Source of the DNA: Podospora pseudocomata
Lineage: Eukaryota; Ascomycota; Sordariomycetes; Sordariales; Podosporaceae
Reading direction: 5' to 3'
Assembly (NCBI RefSeq): GCF_035222375.1
Contig: NC_085889.1
Span: 558,001 to 622,000 of the forward strand
DNA: 64,000 nt
Every line of letters begins with the position of its first letter. Positions within the stretch are counted from its first letter, which is position 1. A program made the position numbers and the translations under genes. Below, piece after piece: positions 1-10,724 of this stretch. The notes under the pieces are model-generated. The model did no database searches, was not told where the DNA came from, and worked only from the letters and a program-made list of their open reading frames with translations.

Positions 1-3000
1 CGGCCCGGCAAAGACGGCGAGTTCTCGCCGACCCATCTGCTATCAGCTGGTCGTCAGGTCAAGAGCTATCTTGCCTCTCAGAAGCCGTCATGCTCCAACA
101 ACGCCATGGCCTTTGGCTACTCGCAGACGTCGGTCATCGGTGTTTTTGCCGGCGCTGAAGTGCACCAGCACGGTGTCACATCAGATGTCCTTCAGCAATT
201 CCTCGAGCATGTTCAGAACGAGTCGGTCTCAGGAACCACCGTGGTGCAGTTGTGTGGTGCCAAAGATCGTGGTGCCGATTACAGCATTGGCATCGTCGCC
301 AGCAGAGCCAAGAATCTCGATTTCGTCCAGGAGGTGGTCAAGACATGGGCTGATGGCAAATGTGTCTCACAGGTGGGTGCGGGCCAGGACTGGATGCCGG
401 TCACTCTGCGCGTTCCTGTTCCCTTGGAGGAGTTGTCCAAGAACGACACCATCTCCAACAGCACCGCCAGCTCTCGCCATTCCGCGCCTGGAGATATTTC
501 TGCCAGGTTCGCCCGGCTCAGCCCCCGAGCTGATTGCAGGGTCACTACCGTCCAGGCCGGCGAGGGTTGCTGGGCTGTGGCCCAGAGATGTGGCATCTCG
601 CAGACTCAACTGCAGAACTTCAACCGCGCCAACCTCTGCAACTCACTTGTTCTGGGCGAGCGCGTCTGCTGCAGCACCGGCACCCTCCCCAGTACCCTCC
701 CTCCCGGAAACTCTGACGGCACGTGTAAGACGCGCCAGGTTGTGTTGGGCGACGACTGTGGCTCATTGGCCAACAAATGCGTAAGTTAAACTTACTTTCC
801 GCTTGACCTACGCACGTCGTGGACAAAAGAGAGACTGATAATACGATGTACAGGGAATTACTGGCGATGACTTCACCAAGGCGAATCCTCAGTCCGGGCT
901 TTGCTCCAAACTGTCCGAAGGTCAGCATGTGTGCTGCAGCCAGGGCAACCTTCCCGACCTTAGGCCCAAGAAGGGTGCCGATGGCTATTGTGCCGTCTAT
1001 CGGACCAAGAAGGACGACAACTGCGCCAAGATTGCTGCAAGCAACATGCTCAGTGTGACCCAACTGGAGAACTTCAACAAGAACACATGGGGTTGGAATG
1101 GCTGCAAGCTGCTTTATCCCGATTTCAACATGTGCGTCAGCGACGGAGCTGCGCCGATGCCTGCTATTGTCCCTGTGAGTCAACCCAAGTCAAACTGCTT
1201 CTTCCACTTCCTATACTGACCTGCTTCGGCTTGGTAGAACGCAATCTGTGGACCAACCATGAACGGCACCGTCCGGCCCCCCTTAGGGACCAACATCAGC
1301 ACGATGAACCCGTGCCCTCTCAACGTGTGCTGCAACATTTGGGGGCAATGCGGTATGACCGATGATTTTTGTGTCGTTTCCAAGTCCGAGACTGGTGCTC
1401 CCGGTACTGCAGCTCCTGGCCAGCACGGATGCATCAGCAACTGCGGCAGAGACATCATCAAGGGCCCCGCGCCGGCAAAGCATATCAAGCTTGGCTATTT
1501 TGAGGGCTGGAACTTCGGCCGCAAGTGCTTGCACATGGATGCTACCCAAATCGACACAAGCACTTACACCCACGTTCACTTTGCCTTTCCCAATGTCACG
1601 CGAGGCGATTTCCGGATCGAGATCACGGACCCGTTAGTCAAGAAGCAGTTTGAACGTTTCAAGAAGCTTCAGGGCGTCAAGAAGGTTGTATCTCTAGGTG
1701 GCTGGGACTTCAGTGCTCTGCCAGGGACCTTCATGATTCTCCGAGAGGCCGCCCAACCAGCCAACCGCGACCTGTTCAAGCGCAACATCATCTCCTTCAT
1801 CAACGAGCACAACCTTGACGGCATCGACCTTGACTGGGAATATCCAGGTGCCCCTGACATCCCGGACATTCCCGCTGATGATCCGGTAAATGGTCTCAAC
1901 TACTACAGACTCTTGGCCAGCATCAAGGCCGAGGTCGGCGATTCCAAGACAGTCTCGTTCGCCGCACCAGCGTCGTTCTGGTACCTCCGCTCCTTTCCTG
2001 TCAAGCAAATGGCCCAAGCTCTCGACTATATTGTCTTTATGACCTATGATCTTCACGGCCAGTGGGATGCTGGTAATAAGTGGACTTCGCCTGGCTGCCC
2101 GACGGGCAATTGCTTGCGGTCACATGTCAATGAGACTGAGACCAGGGACGCGCTCTCCATGATTACCAAGGCCGGTGCCCCTTCCAACAAGGTCCTGGTT
2201 GGTGTCTCCAGTTACGGACGGTCCTTCAAGATGGCCCAGGCTGGGTGCGACGGCGAGTCCTGCCTGTTCACGGGCGACAACCGCAACTCCCATGCTGCCA
2301 AAGGTCGGTGTACGGACACTGCTGGATACATCTCAAACGCCGAGATCAACCAGATCATTGCTCAAGGCAGGGCCAACAAGCGCTACAACAAAGAAGGTTC
2401 CAACATCATGGTGTATGACAACACAGAGTGGGTGGCCTGGATGGACGACGAGATGAAGGACAAGAGAACCGAGTTTTACCACTCGTACAATTTCCTAGGC
2501 ACCACTGATTGGGCAGTCGATCTGCAAGAGTGGTATCCCGACGCCAGTTTAGACGAGGACGATGTCGAAGTCGTTTATCTGGGGACCGAGGTGTACCGCG
2601 AAAGGACTGCCTACTGTACGCCGCCTTGCCGTCTTATCTTGCCACCCAGCTCACTCCCGGCACCAACGGTAATCTCGATTCCACCCTATACAACATCCAT
2701 TGAGGTGGGCCGCAGCCAGGGTGCATCATTTGTCGTCGAAACGACGACCATCACCGTCTATGCGCCCAACATTACGACAAATCAGATGCCCATGTCCAAT
2801 GTCAATATCACCATCGCCAATCCAACAGATGGCGGTGGTGCCGGTGGCATTCCCCCTTTCTACGCCAACCCAAGTATTGATATCCCCCCTATTCCCGTCG
2901 TTGTCACGCCTCCAGGGGGTGGTGCACCGCCAACTTCGCGATGGATTACTCTTCCGCCCTGGCCGTCAGTGACAGATGGCCCGCTGCCTGACGACCCATC

Positions 3001-6000
3001 TGGAGTCGACATTCCAGACAACAGCGACCTACCATCTGATGATCAAAATCCAATCATTGATCGACCTCCTCTAGGATCTGGACCTCCAATGGTCTGGGAC
3101 TGCCCGCCGGGTGGCGTGTTGGAGATTGATGAGTTTCACGCCATCTTGACGCTTGACAATTGCCAGGGTCAAGTAACTTTGGGCGGGTGCGCACCTACGG
3201 GAACGAAGGCAATGGATGCACCTCCCGAGAGCACACTTCTCATTGGCTGCACCTTGTTCACGGGGACCCAGGCTCCTGATATCAAGCCATTTCCTACAGG
3301 CTCAGGTAATATCATTCAGCCCATCACCACGCCAGTGCCGGATCCGCCAAGAGAAGATGACCCTCAAGATTCCGACGATGACGATGACGAGCCCGCGGGT
3401 GTGTACCTGTCGTGCAAGGCTTGGTTCTTCTTCATTTGCATCGACTGGCCAGAACTCAAGGTCTTCGGTTGGGTTTTCCCTCCTCTGCCCCCCGGGCCCT
3501 ATAGGAGTGGTCCCCCGAATATCGACTGGCCAAAGCTTCCCGGTATCACGGTCAAGGGACGTCTACCAAAATGGCCAGCCATCACAATACCGACCAGAGG
3601 CCCGATTCCCACACCCGAGAAGCCGAGCAACTGCAAGACCCAGACCGCCGAGCTTTGCAAGATGACGACTTCGTACGCCGGCGTTGTGGAAGGTGGCACA
3701 ACCAGAACGACCTCGTCTACGACGAAGGAGACATGCGCTACTATCTACGGATGCGAGGTGGAGGATGACAATTCGTCGACCCAGACTTTTAATGGTTGCA
3801 CTGTCACCCCGGTGGCAAAGCGCGAGGTTGTCGCAACGCCAACCCCAGTTCAAGGAGCTGCTGGTACCCTCGAGGAGAGAACTCGACCGTTCTTGCAAGC
3901 TAGAGCCAAAAAGAAGAGCCCATGCCAAATTGGGGATGCCTTGATCATACCTGACAACCCTGAAAATGTCCAGGCCATCCGCACCTGGCTCGGGGACGTC
4001 AACAATAACCCAAAGAAGCAGCTATGGTCATACACAGAGATCAAGTCCGATAGGGCGAAGTTTACTGCCTTTTTCCACGTTGTCCAGCTTGACCGTGCAA
4101 GCTTGGACACACTTAGTGGCGCCAAAGGGACCTACGGTGTAAGTCAGCCAGCCAGCTACCTCAGATTATCTTTCTTGCTTTTATCAAAGTCGAGCGCAAG
4201 GACAGGAGCTAATAAGTGTGATTTCAGATTGACGACATATACTACCTCTCTGAGATGAGTGCAGAGGCTAAGGCCAAAACGGCATTGGCGGACGCTAAAA
4301 CGCCACGGCCTGTTACCGATATCTGGCAGGGGAAGTTCCCTGGGTCCGGTGGTGGCGGTCCAGCAGTTGTTCCTCGGCACTTCTCCCGAGATCAGTCACC
4401 TGGGAACCTTACCTCTTCAACTGAGATACCAGATATTCATCGCGACCTCAATGAAACTATCTCTGGAGTCCTTCGTAAGAGGAACGATTATGAGGAACAC
4501 GAAACGGCGGAGTATTGGGAGCTTTCTCAGCTTTCGGCACCTCCCTTGTACATAGGATTTCAGTCATGGAGGAGGTCTGGGACCCCAGCAAGAAAGCAGG
4601 ACCCCAGGAAACCCGACAGATGGTTCAACAAATATTGGTACCCCAAAGGCACTGGCCCAACCCAGTACATATACAATATGGAGTCGGACATAGATACCAG
4701 CCATGCAGTAAGTCTACCCATCTTTCACCTGGTTTGGTGTCATTGAACAGCATAGATCTGAATTTTTGAACAGGAGTTCCAAGGGTTAGGCGGGCGTTTG
4801 ATCAGGTGGCCTTACTCGTCGCCGTACGGTGGCGACGCGAAAACACCCAAACCTGTCTCCGAATTCGATTGGAAGCACGGAACCGCTGTCTCATCAAAGA
4901 TTCTCGGAAACCTCCTCGGGGCGGGCAGAGAGGTCACCATGGTCTTGCCAGTCAACCCAGGAAGTGGATTCACCTACACAGGCAACTCAGGCGCAAAAAC
5001 CAGAAATTTCGAGGAAGCAGCCGTGCTTGAGACATTTATACGAGTTATGGATGACATTCTTGATTCTGCGAACAACAAGGAAGGCCGAGCCATCATCAAC
5101 TATTCTGGCGGCATGTTCACGGATGGTGCCAGCGAGGCCAGGATCAGGATGCTATGTGAGTCAACTCCGAGTTTGCCAAGGACGTGGCAGAATAACGACC
5201 ATATACTGACAGTGCATCGCAACCACAGACAAAATTATCAAGAAGCTCGGCCAGTATAACGTGCTCGTTGTCGCCGCTATCCACAATTCCTACAAGGAGA
5301 GAGGTGATAACATTGATGCTTACCCAGCCGGTTGGGGCGATGTCTCTCGCGCCGACTACCTCAGCAACGTCCTTTCGGTGGGCGCAGTGCAGCAAAGTCA
5401 GCGTGTAGCAACCTTCGCCCCTTACCAACAGTAAGCTCTCATGATCTTCCTTTTCAATATAATGCAGGCCATGATTACTGACGCAAAGTCTGCCGGTAGA
5501 TGGGTTACTTATGCTCCAGGTGAAAAGACCTACATCGCTGTTCCTGGAAAGGGTATCGCGACGGACGGTGGAAGCTCAATGGGTAAGTTTCCCACGACAA
5601 TTTGCTGTTCTGTGGACGATAGCTGACTTTTCAACCCTCCAACAGCGGCACCCCTGGTTGCAGCAATGGCTGCCAATCTCCGTTCTTTGCCGTCAAAGTG
5701 GAAGGAGGACCTCAAGGATCCGAAACGCCTCAAGGCCCTCATCAAGATACTTTCCCGGCCTCTCCCTATGGGAAAACCCGACAAAAACCCTGCAAAGCCA
5801 AAGATTCCAGTGGGCAAGATCGATACCTTGGTCAGCACAGCGTGGAATGGTCAAGTGTTTAACCTTGGCCACTGCCTCCTTGACACCACCGAGGCCAAGG
5901 GCCAAGGTGGCAATGCGCAGCTGGACAAGATTTGCCCTAAGATTGAGGACATCAAAAAACCAGACGCAGATAAGCTGTTTAGCCCCCCCGGCGGTGGTGG

Positions 6001-6908
6001 TGACAGCGGTGGTGGCAGTGGCGGTGGTGGGCCAAGCGGAGATCCTATCGAACACAAGCCCGGACCTGCCGGACCCCTTTGCAACAAGCCCATTGGACTT
6101 GGGAAACGAGACGGCCAGTGCGGGAAGATATGCACCGGTTACTACTGCACGCCGACGCCGGTCGGGCCACCCCCCGACTATCACGACCCGGAGGACCCAG
6201 CGCACAAGGTCACCAGGCCTCCGATGCCGACATTGACAGGAGCGCCAGACCTCGGTAACTGTCCCAAGACGACGACGCGGCGCTGCGTAGGAAGTGGTGG
6301 TCGCGAGACCTGCGAGGACGTCACCATCTGTGCGCCGACAACGGCAGTCCCTACTCCCACGGCACAACCTACCCCAACAGCAGCGCCGCAGCCAGCCACA
6401 TGTCGCATCCACATCGCCCAGCACCACTGGTTCAGCTGGACCTCTAACGCCAACGCAATGTTTATGGAAGTCACTTCTTATATCAATGAAGTACGACAGA
6501 ACTACGAATCGGCAAATACGGACTTTGGCATCTCGATGACGTGGTACAAGGCAAGCTCGAGATTCCCGACTGATCTTCAGGTTGATATTCGCAAGGAAAA
6601 GGGAGCTGTGAACTTCAAGAGGGACAGGCCGGCACCGGGCGAGAACCTCGAGAGAAAGAGGCTGTTCATGTCGTTTGATCTTTACTTCACAGCCGGCAAC
6701 CAGCACTGGTCGAGTGGGAATAGGGACGAAAGCAGAATGCCGTTTTGTCGGGTAGGAGCATGGGATGAGAACTCGTGGGATGGTATTAATCATCTTCAAC
6801 CGGTAAGTTAATCCCCCTTTGAAGACTGTGTAGAAGATACATATGGCAGATGACTGACGAAATTCTTACATACAGAGCCGACGGATGGACTGCTACTGGA
6901 GGTGTTAG
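1..6908 (+). CDS. Killer-toxin-like LysM/CBM18/GH18 chitinase fused to a subtilisin-like (S8) module, 5' partial
   Basis: The frame is open at base 1, so the N-terminus lies outside the window. Supported exons: <1-780, 854-1174, 1238-4138, 4228-4707, 4774-5155, 5229-5430, 5500-5582, 5646-6802, 6876-6908; all phases agree and give about 2112 residues. Domain order: three Cys-rich LysM units (about 530-1160), a hevein-type chitin-binding domain (1247-1375), and a GH18 catalytic domain with DGIDLDWEYPG (about 1818-1850; DxxDxDxE complete). A Pro/Asp/Thr-rich linker follows, then a propeptide-like segment and a subtilase core. That core has HGTAVS (catalytic His), VVAAIHN (oxyanion Asn) and GSSMAAP (catalytic Ser), but Glu at the catalytic Asp position. 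A Gly/Ser linker, a KR dipeptide and a Cys-rich tail end the protein. The GH18 part belongs to the subgroup-C, zymocin-alpha-like chitinases, which hydrolyse or bind chitin outside the cell. Protease activity is doubtful. A two-gene reading is possible, but no stop or promoter separates the halves. Confidence 0.85.
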
Positions 6909-7031
6909 TGCAGAAAATGTCCCCGACGCCTCCATAGATGCACAAAATACCCTCATTTTACCGAGCCCATGCCTGTAATGATTGATCACATTGCGAATTT
7001 TAATTGTTCTTTGCTGTGCGAGGGTTGAATA

Positions 7032-7084
7032 ACGTATATTATAAGCGAGTCGTACATATAAGCGAGTCGTACAGTCTCCACCAC
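7032..7084 (+). repeat. Left terminal inverted repeat of the Fot1-like element
   Basis: These 53 bases are the exact reverse complement of 8118-8170. The repeat begins ACGTATATTATAAGCGAG and contains a tandem pair of the TAAGCGAGTCGTAC motif, probably transposase-binding subterminal repeats. Confidence 0.95.
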
Positions 7085-7130
7085 GACGCGCCCTCCTTAC
7101 ACCTAACATCAATTTTTTCCACAACCCAAT

Positions 7131-8081
7131 ATGCCTCCTACTTCAAAGGAAGCCAGGATACTCTTAGCCCTTGAGGCTCTTCGAATCAATGAAAAATTAA
7201 GCCTCCGAGCTGCAGCTAAGCTCTACAACGTACCAGCTATGACTCTCTCTAACCGACGCGCCGGCCGGCCTGCACGACGCGATATAACACCCAATTCGAA
7301 AAAGCTGACTCAATCGGAAGAGGAAGCTATTGTCCGATATATTATTGAGCTATGTGCGCGAGCTTTTCCACCAAGATTGCGTAGTGTAGATGATATGGCC
7401 AACCAACTGCTACGCGTACGCGACGCACCCCCTGTTGGCAAGCTCTGGGCACATAACTTCGTCAAACGCCAGCCACAGCTCCGTACGCGTTTTAAGCGTA
7501 GATACGACTACCAGAGGGCTAAGTGTGAGGATCCAAAGGTCATTGCCGAGTGGTTTGCGCTCGTACGGAACACTAAGGCTAAGTACGGTATTGTAGATGA
7601 CGATATCTACAACTTCGACGAGACTGGGTTTATGATGGGTATTATCTTCGCGGGCATGGTAGTTACGACCTCGGACGGCCTTAGTAAGGCGAAACTAGCC
7701 CAGCCTGGTAACCGCGAATGGGCAACGGTAATCCAGGGAGTTAATGCCCTCGGTTGGGCCATCCCTCCTTTTATCATCTTGGCCGCGCAGTACCACCTTG
7801 CCAACGAGGCACTAAGCAAGCGCAGGAGAGCCAAAAAAACACGTGTGCGGCTTGGAGGATCACTTACTGTGCAGGATGCACACGATCTACTTGACCAGAA
7901 GGCCGTGGGTGGGGAGGCAGTGGAAGAAACGCAGCCGGATGGTAGTGGTGTAGGGGGTGCTCGTACAAAGGTTCAATGCTGTGTTGTATGCGGCAAGCCT
8001 GGCCATAATGCACGTACTTGCCAGGAGGCTGTAGAATCGTCTGATTCGGCTGTTTCTGATGTAATTAGAGTTGATTTCTAG
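7131..8081 (+). CDS. Truncated pogo/Fot1 transposase (DDE core partly deleted) with C-terminal zinc knuckle
   Basis: The 316-aa ORF starts with a psq-type helix-turn-helix (about residues 8-50: ALRINEKLSLRAAAKLYNV) and a CENP-B-type HTH (about 60-130). The start of the DDE_1 domain follows, with the first catalytic Asp in YNFDETGF. After GWAIPPFII (about 7770) the sequence jumps to a basic segment and a CCHC zinc knuckle (CVVCGKPGHNARTC, 7985-8030). The second and third catalytic Asp blocks are missing, so a deletion near 7795 fused the two ends in frame. The product can have no transposase activity but keeps both DNA-binding ends and could compete for TIRs. No stop codons or obvious repeat-induced mutation are seen. 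Confidence 0.88.
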   Translation: MPPTSKEARILLALEALRINEKLSLRAAAKLYNVPAMTLSNRRAGRPARRDITPNSKKLTQSEEEAIVRYIIELCARAFPPRLRSVDDMANQLLRVRDAPPVGKLWAHNFVKRQPQLRTRFKRRYDYQRAKCEDPKVIAEWFALVRNTKAKYGIVDDDIYNFDETGFMMGIIFAGMVVTTSDGLSKAKLAQPGNREWATVIQGVNALGWAIPPFIILAAQYHLANEALSKRRRAKKTRVRLGGSLTVQDAHDLLDQKAVGGEAVEETQPDGSGVGGARTKVQCCVVCGKPGHNARTCQEAVESSDSAVSDVIRVDF

Positions 8082-8117
8082 TGTTGTTATGTTGCAATTG
8101 AGGATAGTTGTTGTAGG

Positions 8118-8170
8118 GTGGTGGAGACTGTACGACTCGCTTATATGTACGACTCGCTTATAATATACGT
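8118..8170 (-). repeat. Right terminal inverted repeat of the Fot1-like element
   Basis: The exact reverse complement of 7032-7084. It abuts the TA at 8171-8172, which pairs with the TA at 7030-7031 as the target-site duplication. Confidence 0.95.
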
Positions 8171-8372
8171 TAGACAGGGCAATGATGCCCCACACAAGAC
8201 TTAGCTTCCGAGTTCCGACATGCAACTTGCCAGCCATGCGCCTCTGTTTTTATATCTCTGTGTCGCCGAAATCTCCCGTCAGCAGAGCTGCTGATCACGA
8301 TCACTGCCCTTTTTCCTAAGTTTCTACGCGCCTTGCTGTTCTCTGCCTTCGATGACTACTCACTATGACCCA

Positions 8373-9620
8373 ATGCCGATGATCGTTCAGGGTGCGGCCT
8401 TGGTGAGCTTCGTCTAGACCTACATTATCGTTTCCGTCCAAGGAATTGGTATCTACAAAATGTACGAATTGGACGTCCCCACCATCGTACCGCCTCCGGT
8501 GTTTGCTCACAATCTCCTCTCTGCGTTTTCAGCCTCCGGAATAACTCTGCTCCTCACGCGAAACCTTTCTCCCCGACCCTCAAGGAAGATGATGTGCCGC
8601 ACATCACTGTTATTCGACCTATAAAAGGCGTGGAAGCTGGTCTTTACGAATGTCTCGTGTCAACCTTCCACCTCGCCTACCCCAAGTCGAAGCTCACCAT
8701 CTACCTCTGCGTCGATTCAACAAGAGATCCAGCCTATCCTGTTCCACGGAAATACATCTCCGCTTTCCCCGACTTCGATGCCAAGGTGCTTGTCGAAGAG
8801 CCGGATCCTGTGTCGCATGGCGATGGCGGACACGTTGACAAGCTCGGGCCCAATCCCAAAATCCGCAACATCAGTCGCGCATATCGGGAGGTCAAAGGCG
8901 ATATCATTTGGATAGCAGACTGTAATGTTTGGCTTGGGGCTAACTCGGCAGGAAGGATGGTGGACAAACTATTCGGATTCTTGCCCGACGGGGCGCAGAC
9001 TAAGCCCTACAAGTTTGTCCAGCAGCTACCTCTCTTGATCTATCTAGAGACGCCTAGGACAGCAGCAGAAGAGGAGTAGGCGCTTTTATCGGGGCCCATT
9101 GACAACAATGAGCGAAAGAGCCTCCTTGACTACGGCGGTCGGCTCGAAGAAATGTTCATGGCAGCCACCCACGCAAAATTTCTACAGCGCCATCAACACG
9201 GTTGGTATCGCACCCTGTGTCGTGGGTAAGAGCAACATGTTTCGCAAGTCTCACTTGGAACGCCTGACCGACCCCGCTCAGAACCCTCTCCTTTCCCCCG
9301 CCAATGCTGCCCGTAGGCGTGGTGTCGACTATTTCTCGTCCTACATCTGCGAGAACCGCCTCATTGGTGGCCTCATTTTCAAGTCAAATATCTCAGGCTA
9401 CAAGAAGCACGGGCTTGTCCGCGGCGAAGTAGCTATTCAGCCCATTTCGGGCATGACTGTTGCAGCTTACATTGCTCGCCGTGTGCGATGGCTTCGTGTA
9501 CGGAAGTGGGAGAATCTTAACGGCCACGCTTGTGGAACCAGGTGTGGAATCACTGATCGGGTGCCTCGCAGGTCGGGAACGGGAAGTACATATAGTAGGT
9601 GGCCATGGCCTTTGAGAAGT
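8373..9620 (+). pseudogene. Ceramide glucosyltransferase (GT21) pseudogene
   Basis: Homology to fungal ceramide glucosyltransferase (UDP-glucose:ceramide transfer, Golgi membrane, glucosylceramide synthesis) is spread over several frames. An N-terminal membrane segment starts near 8379 and is broken by TAG at 8415-8417, where related proteins have Trp. The catalytic region PHITVIRPIKG through GDIIWIADCNVW (8594-8990) follows, then a stop at 9077-9079. The frame for [10 protein letters not shown] (9133-9175) shifts by one base near 9178-9183 into [16 protein letters not shown], then to [10 protein letters not shown] and [13 protein letters not shown] further shift near 9510 leads to LVEPGVESL. 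The C-terminus is not recognisable. The 9077 stop might lie in an intron, but the other lesions cannot all be spliced away. The Trp-to-stop change is a G-to-A transition, consistent with but not proof of RIP. Confidence 0.88.
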
Positions 9621-9679
9621 TCCAGCAAATTGACAGACATGATGCGACAGAGTCCCAAGGCGGTCAAGTGAGCGAAATC

Positions 9680-9790
9680 GAGGTCACTGGTGGAGTGGGC
9701 AGGATTTCGAAGTCACGAGCGGGGTGGGCGAGATTTGAGGTTACGAGCGAGGTAAGGGAGATTCGAAGCCACAAACGTGTGAACGAGATC
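9680..9790. repeat. Four degenerate ~28-bp tandem repeats
   Basis: Four head-to-tail units of 26-29 bp follow the form GARGTCACGAGCGRGGTGGG then MGAGATTY. They begin 60 bp after the last glucosyltransferase homology. No coding role is apparent; they may be a decayed minisatellite at the breakpoint of the pseudogene. Confidence 0.6.
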
Positions 9791-10343
9791 AGCGCTCCCA
9801 ACAATCCAATCAATCCAATCCAGGCCTAATGATTGGATTGAATTGAATTGATGCCTTTCCGAATAATTGATTGATTGGCGCTCCGGGATTGAATTGGTGA
9901 ATTGCAATCTAAATCACATGATTTCGGTTCCCCAGACAACCAGGCCTCTGACAACAATCCGGCTACAAAGGACTTCGATTCCCCAGCCAATTCTTCAGGC
10001 ACTGAAGCTTGGATATCGTATCCTCCTGTATAGAGTGCCTCTGCATCCCCACCGCCAGTTTCGGAAGGCTGAACGTCATCTCGCACTCTGTTGACATGGC
10101 TGGAATAGACAGCATGTGGGGCGGAGGGAGGGGCCGGATGGAGAAGCAGATGGAGGGGTGGAGGGAAGGGCCGGATGGAGATAATTGCTTTCCGACCTAA
10201 CCGGCAGGGCCTAATCAACTAGCCTGTTGGCGACATATCTGAACATTATATATTTTAATATCTTTGCTTAAGTGGAGGGCCTAGGAGCCATATCTGCTTT
10301 ATACCATTTACTTTTCGCCACGAACGTGGTTCTGATCGATACC
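9791..10343. other. Gene-free stretch with CAATCCAAT/ATTGGATTG inverted motifs
   Basis: No credible coding sequence. At 9802-9900 there are many short copies of CAATC/GATTG in both orientations, able to fold back (CAATCAATCCAATCC against GGATTGAATTG). A purine-rich GGAGGG/GGCCGGATGGAG stretch repeats at 10115-10185. Confidence 0.4.
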
Positions 10344-10724
10344 TGTGACGAACCCCTGTACAGAACCTCTGAAAGGGATACTGGTTGAAGGTAACTTCTG
10401 ACAATTGGTTCGGTGCAGCTCAACAGTGCACAACAAGATGTCTCAATGTAAACACAAGATACCGTGAACACAATCTGAATTGCATACTGCGGAACTGTCT
10501 ATCTACACCAGCCAGTTCCTCCGTATATATAGACCCTATGCCAAGCCTGGCACTGTCCTGGATCGATAGACCCGACCATCGATCCTATCGATACTGTCCC
10601 TTTTGGGGTTGACTCTCCTGGATCGATCCTCGATCCCATTGATCCTGTTCTGATTGGTCCTTGCTCCTGTACTATGATTGGTCCGTGGTGCGCCCCGCGC
10701 CCCACCAAGTGTCAAGCCGTGACA
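10344..10724. mobile_element. Possible solo LTR of a Ty3/gypsy-type retrotransposon
   Basis: The 381-bp segment begins TGTGACGAACCCC and ends GCCGTGACA, giving 5'-TGT...ACA-3' ends with an imperfect terminal inverted repeat (TGTGACG / TGTCACGG). Inside are a TATA-like CGTATATATAGACC (about 10521) and repeated CCTGGATCGAT motifs at 10556 and 10617. Such ends fit fungal gypsy LTRs. I see no clear target-site duplication and no internal retroelement coding sequence, so this is a tentative call. Confidence 0.33.

Larger units (their letters stand above)
7030..8172 (+). mobile_element. Internally deleted Fot1/pogo-like (Tc1-mariner) DNA transposon
   Basis: The element is bounded by perfect 53-bp terminal inverted repeats at 7032-7084 and 8118-8170, flanked by TA at 7030-7031 and 8171-8172, the expected Tc1/mariner target duplication. 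Each TIR holds two direct copies of a 15-bp TAAGCGAGTCGTAC-type motif. The only ORF is a shortened transposase. At about 1.14 kb the element is shorter than the 1.8-2 kb usual for Fot1-like elements, matching an internal deletion. It lies 122 bp after the chitinase stop and about 200 bp before the glucosyltransferase pseudogene. It looks non-autonomous but mobilisable in trans; the perfect TIRs suggest recent activity. Confidence 0.93.

Noticed and set aside
5693-6799. 368-codon minus-strand ORF
   Set aside because: It is antisense to the confirmed C-terminal exon of the chitinase-subtilase gene and shows no family motif.
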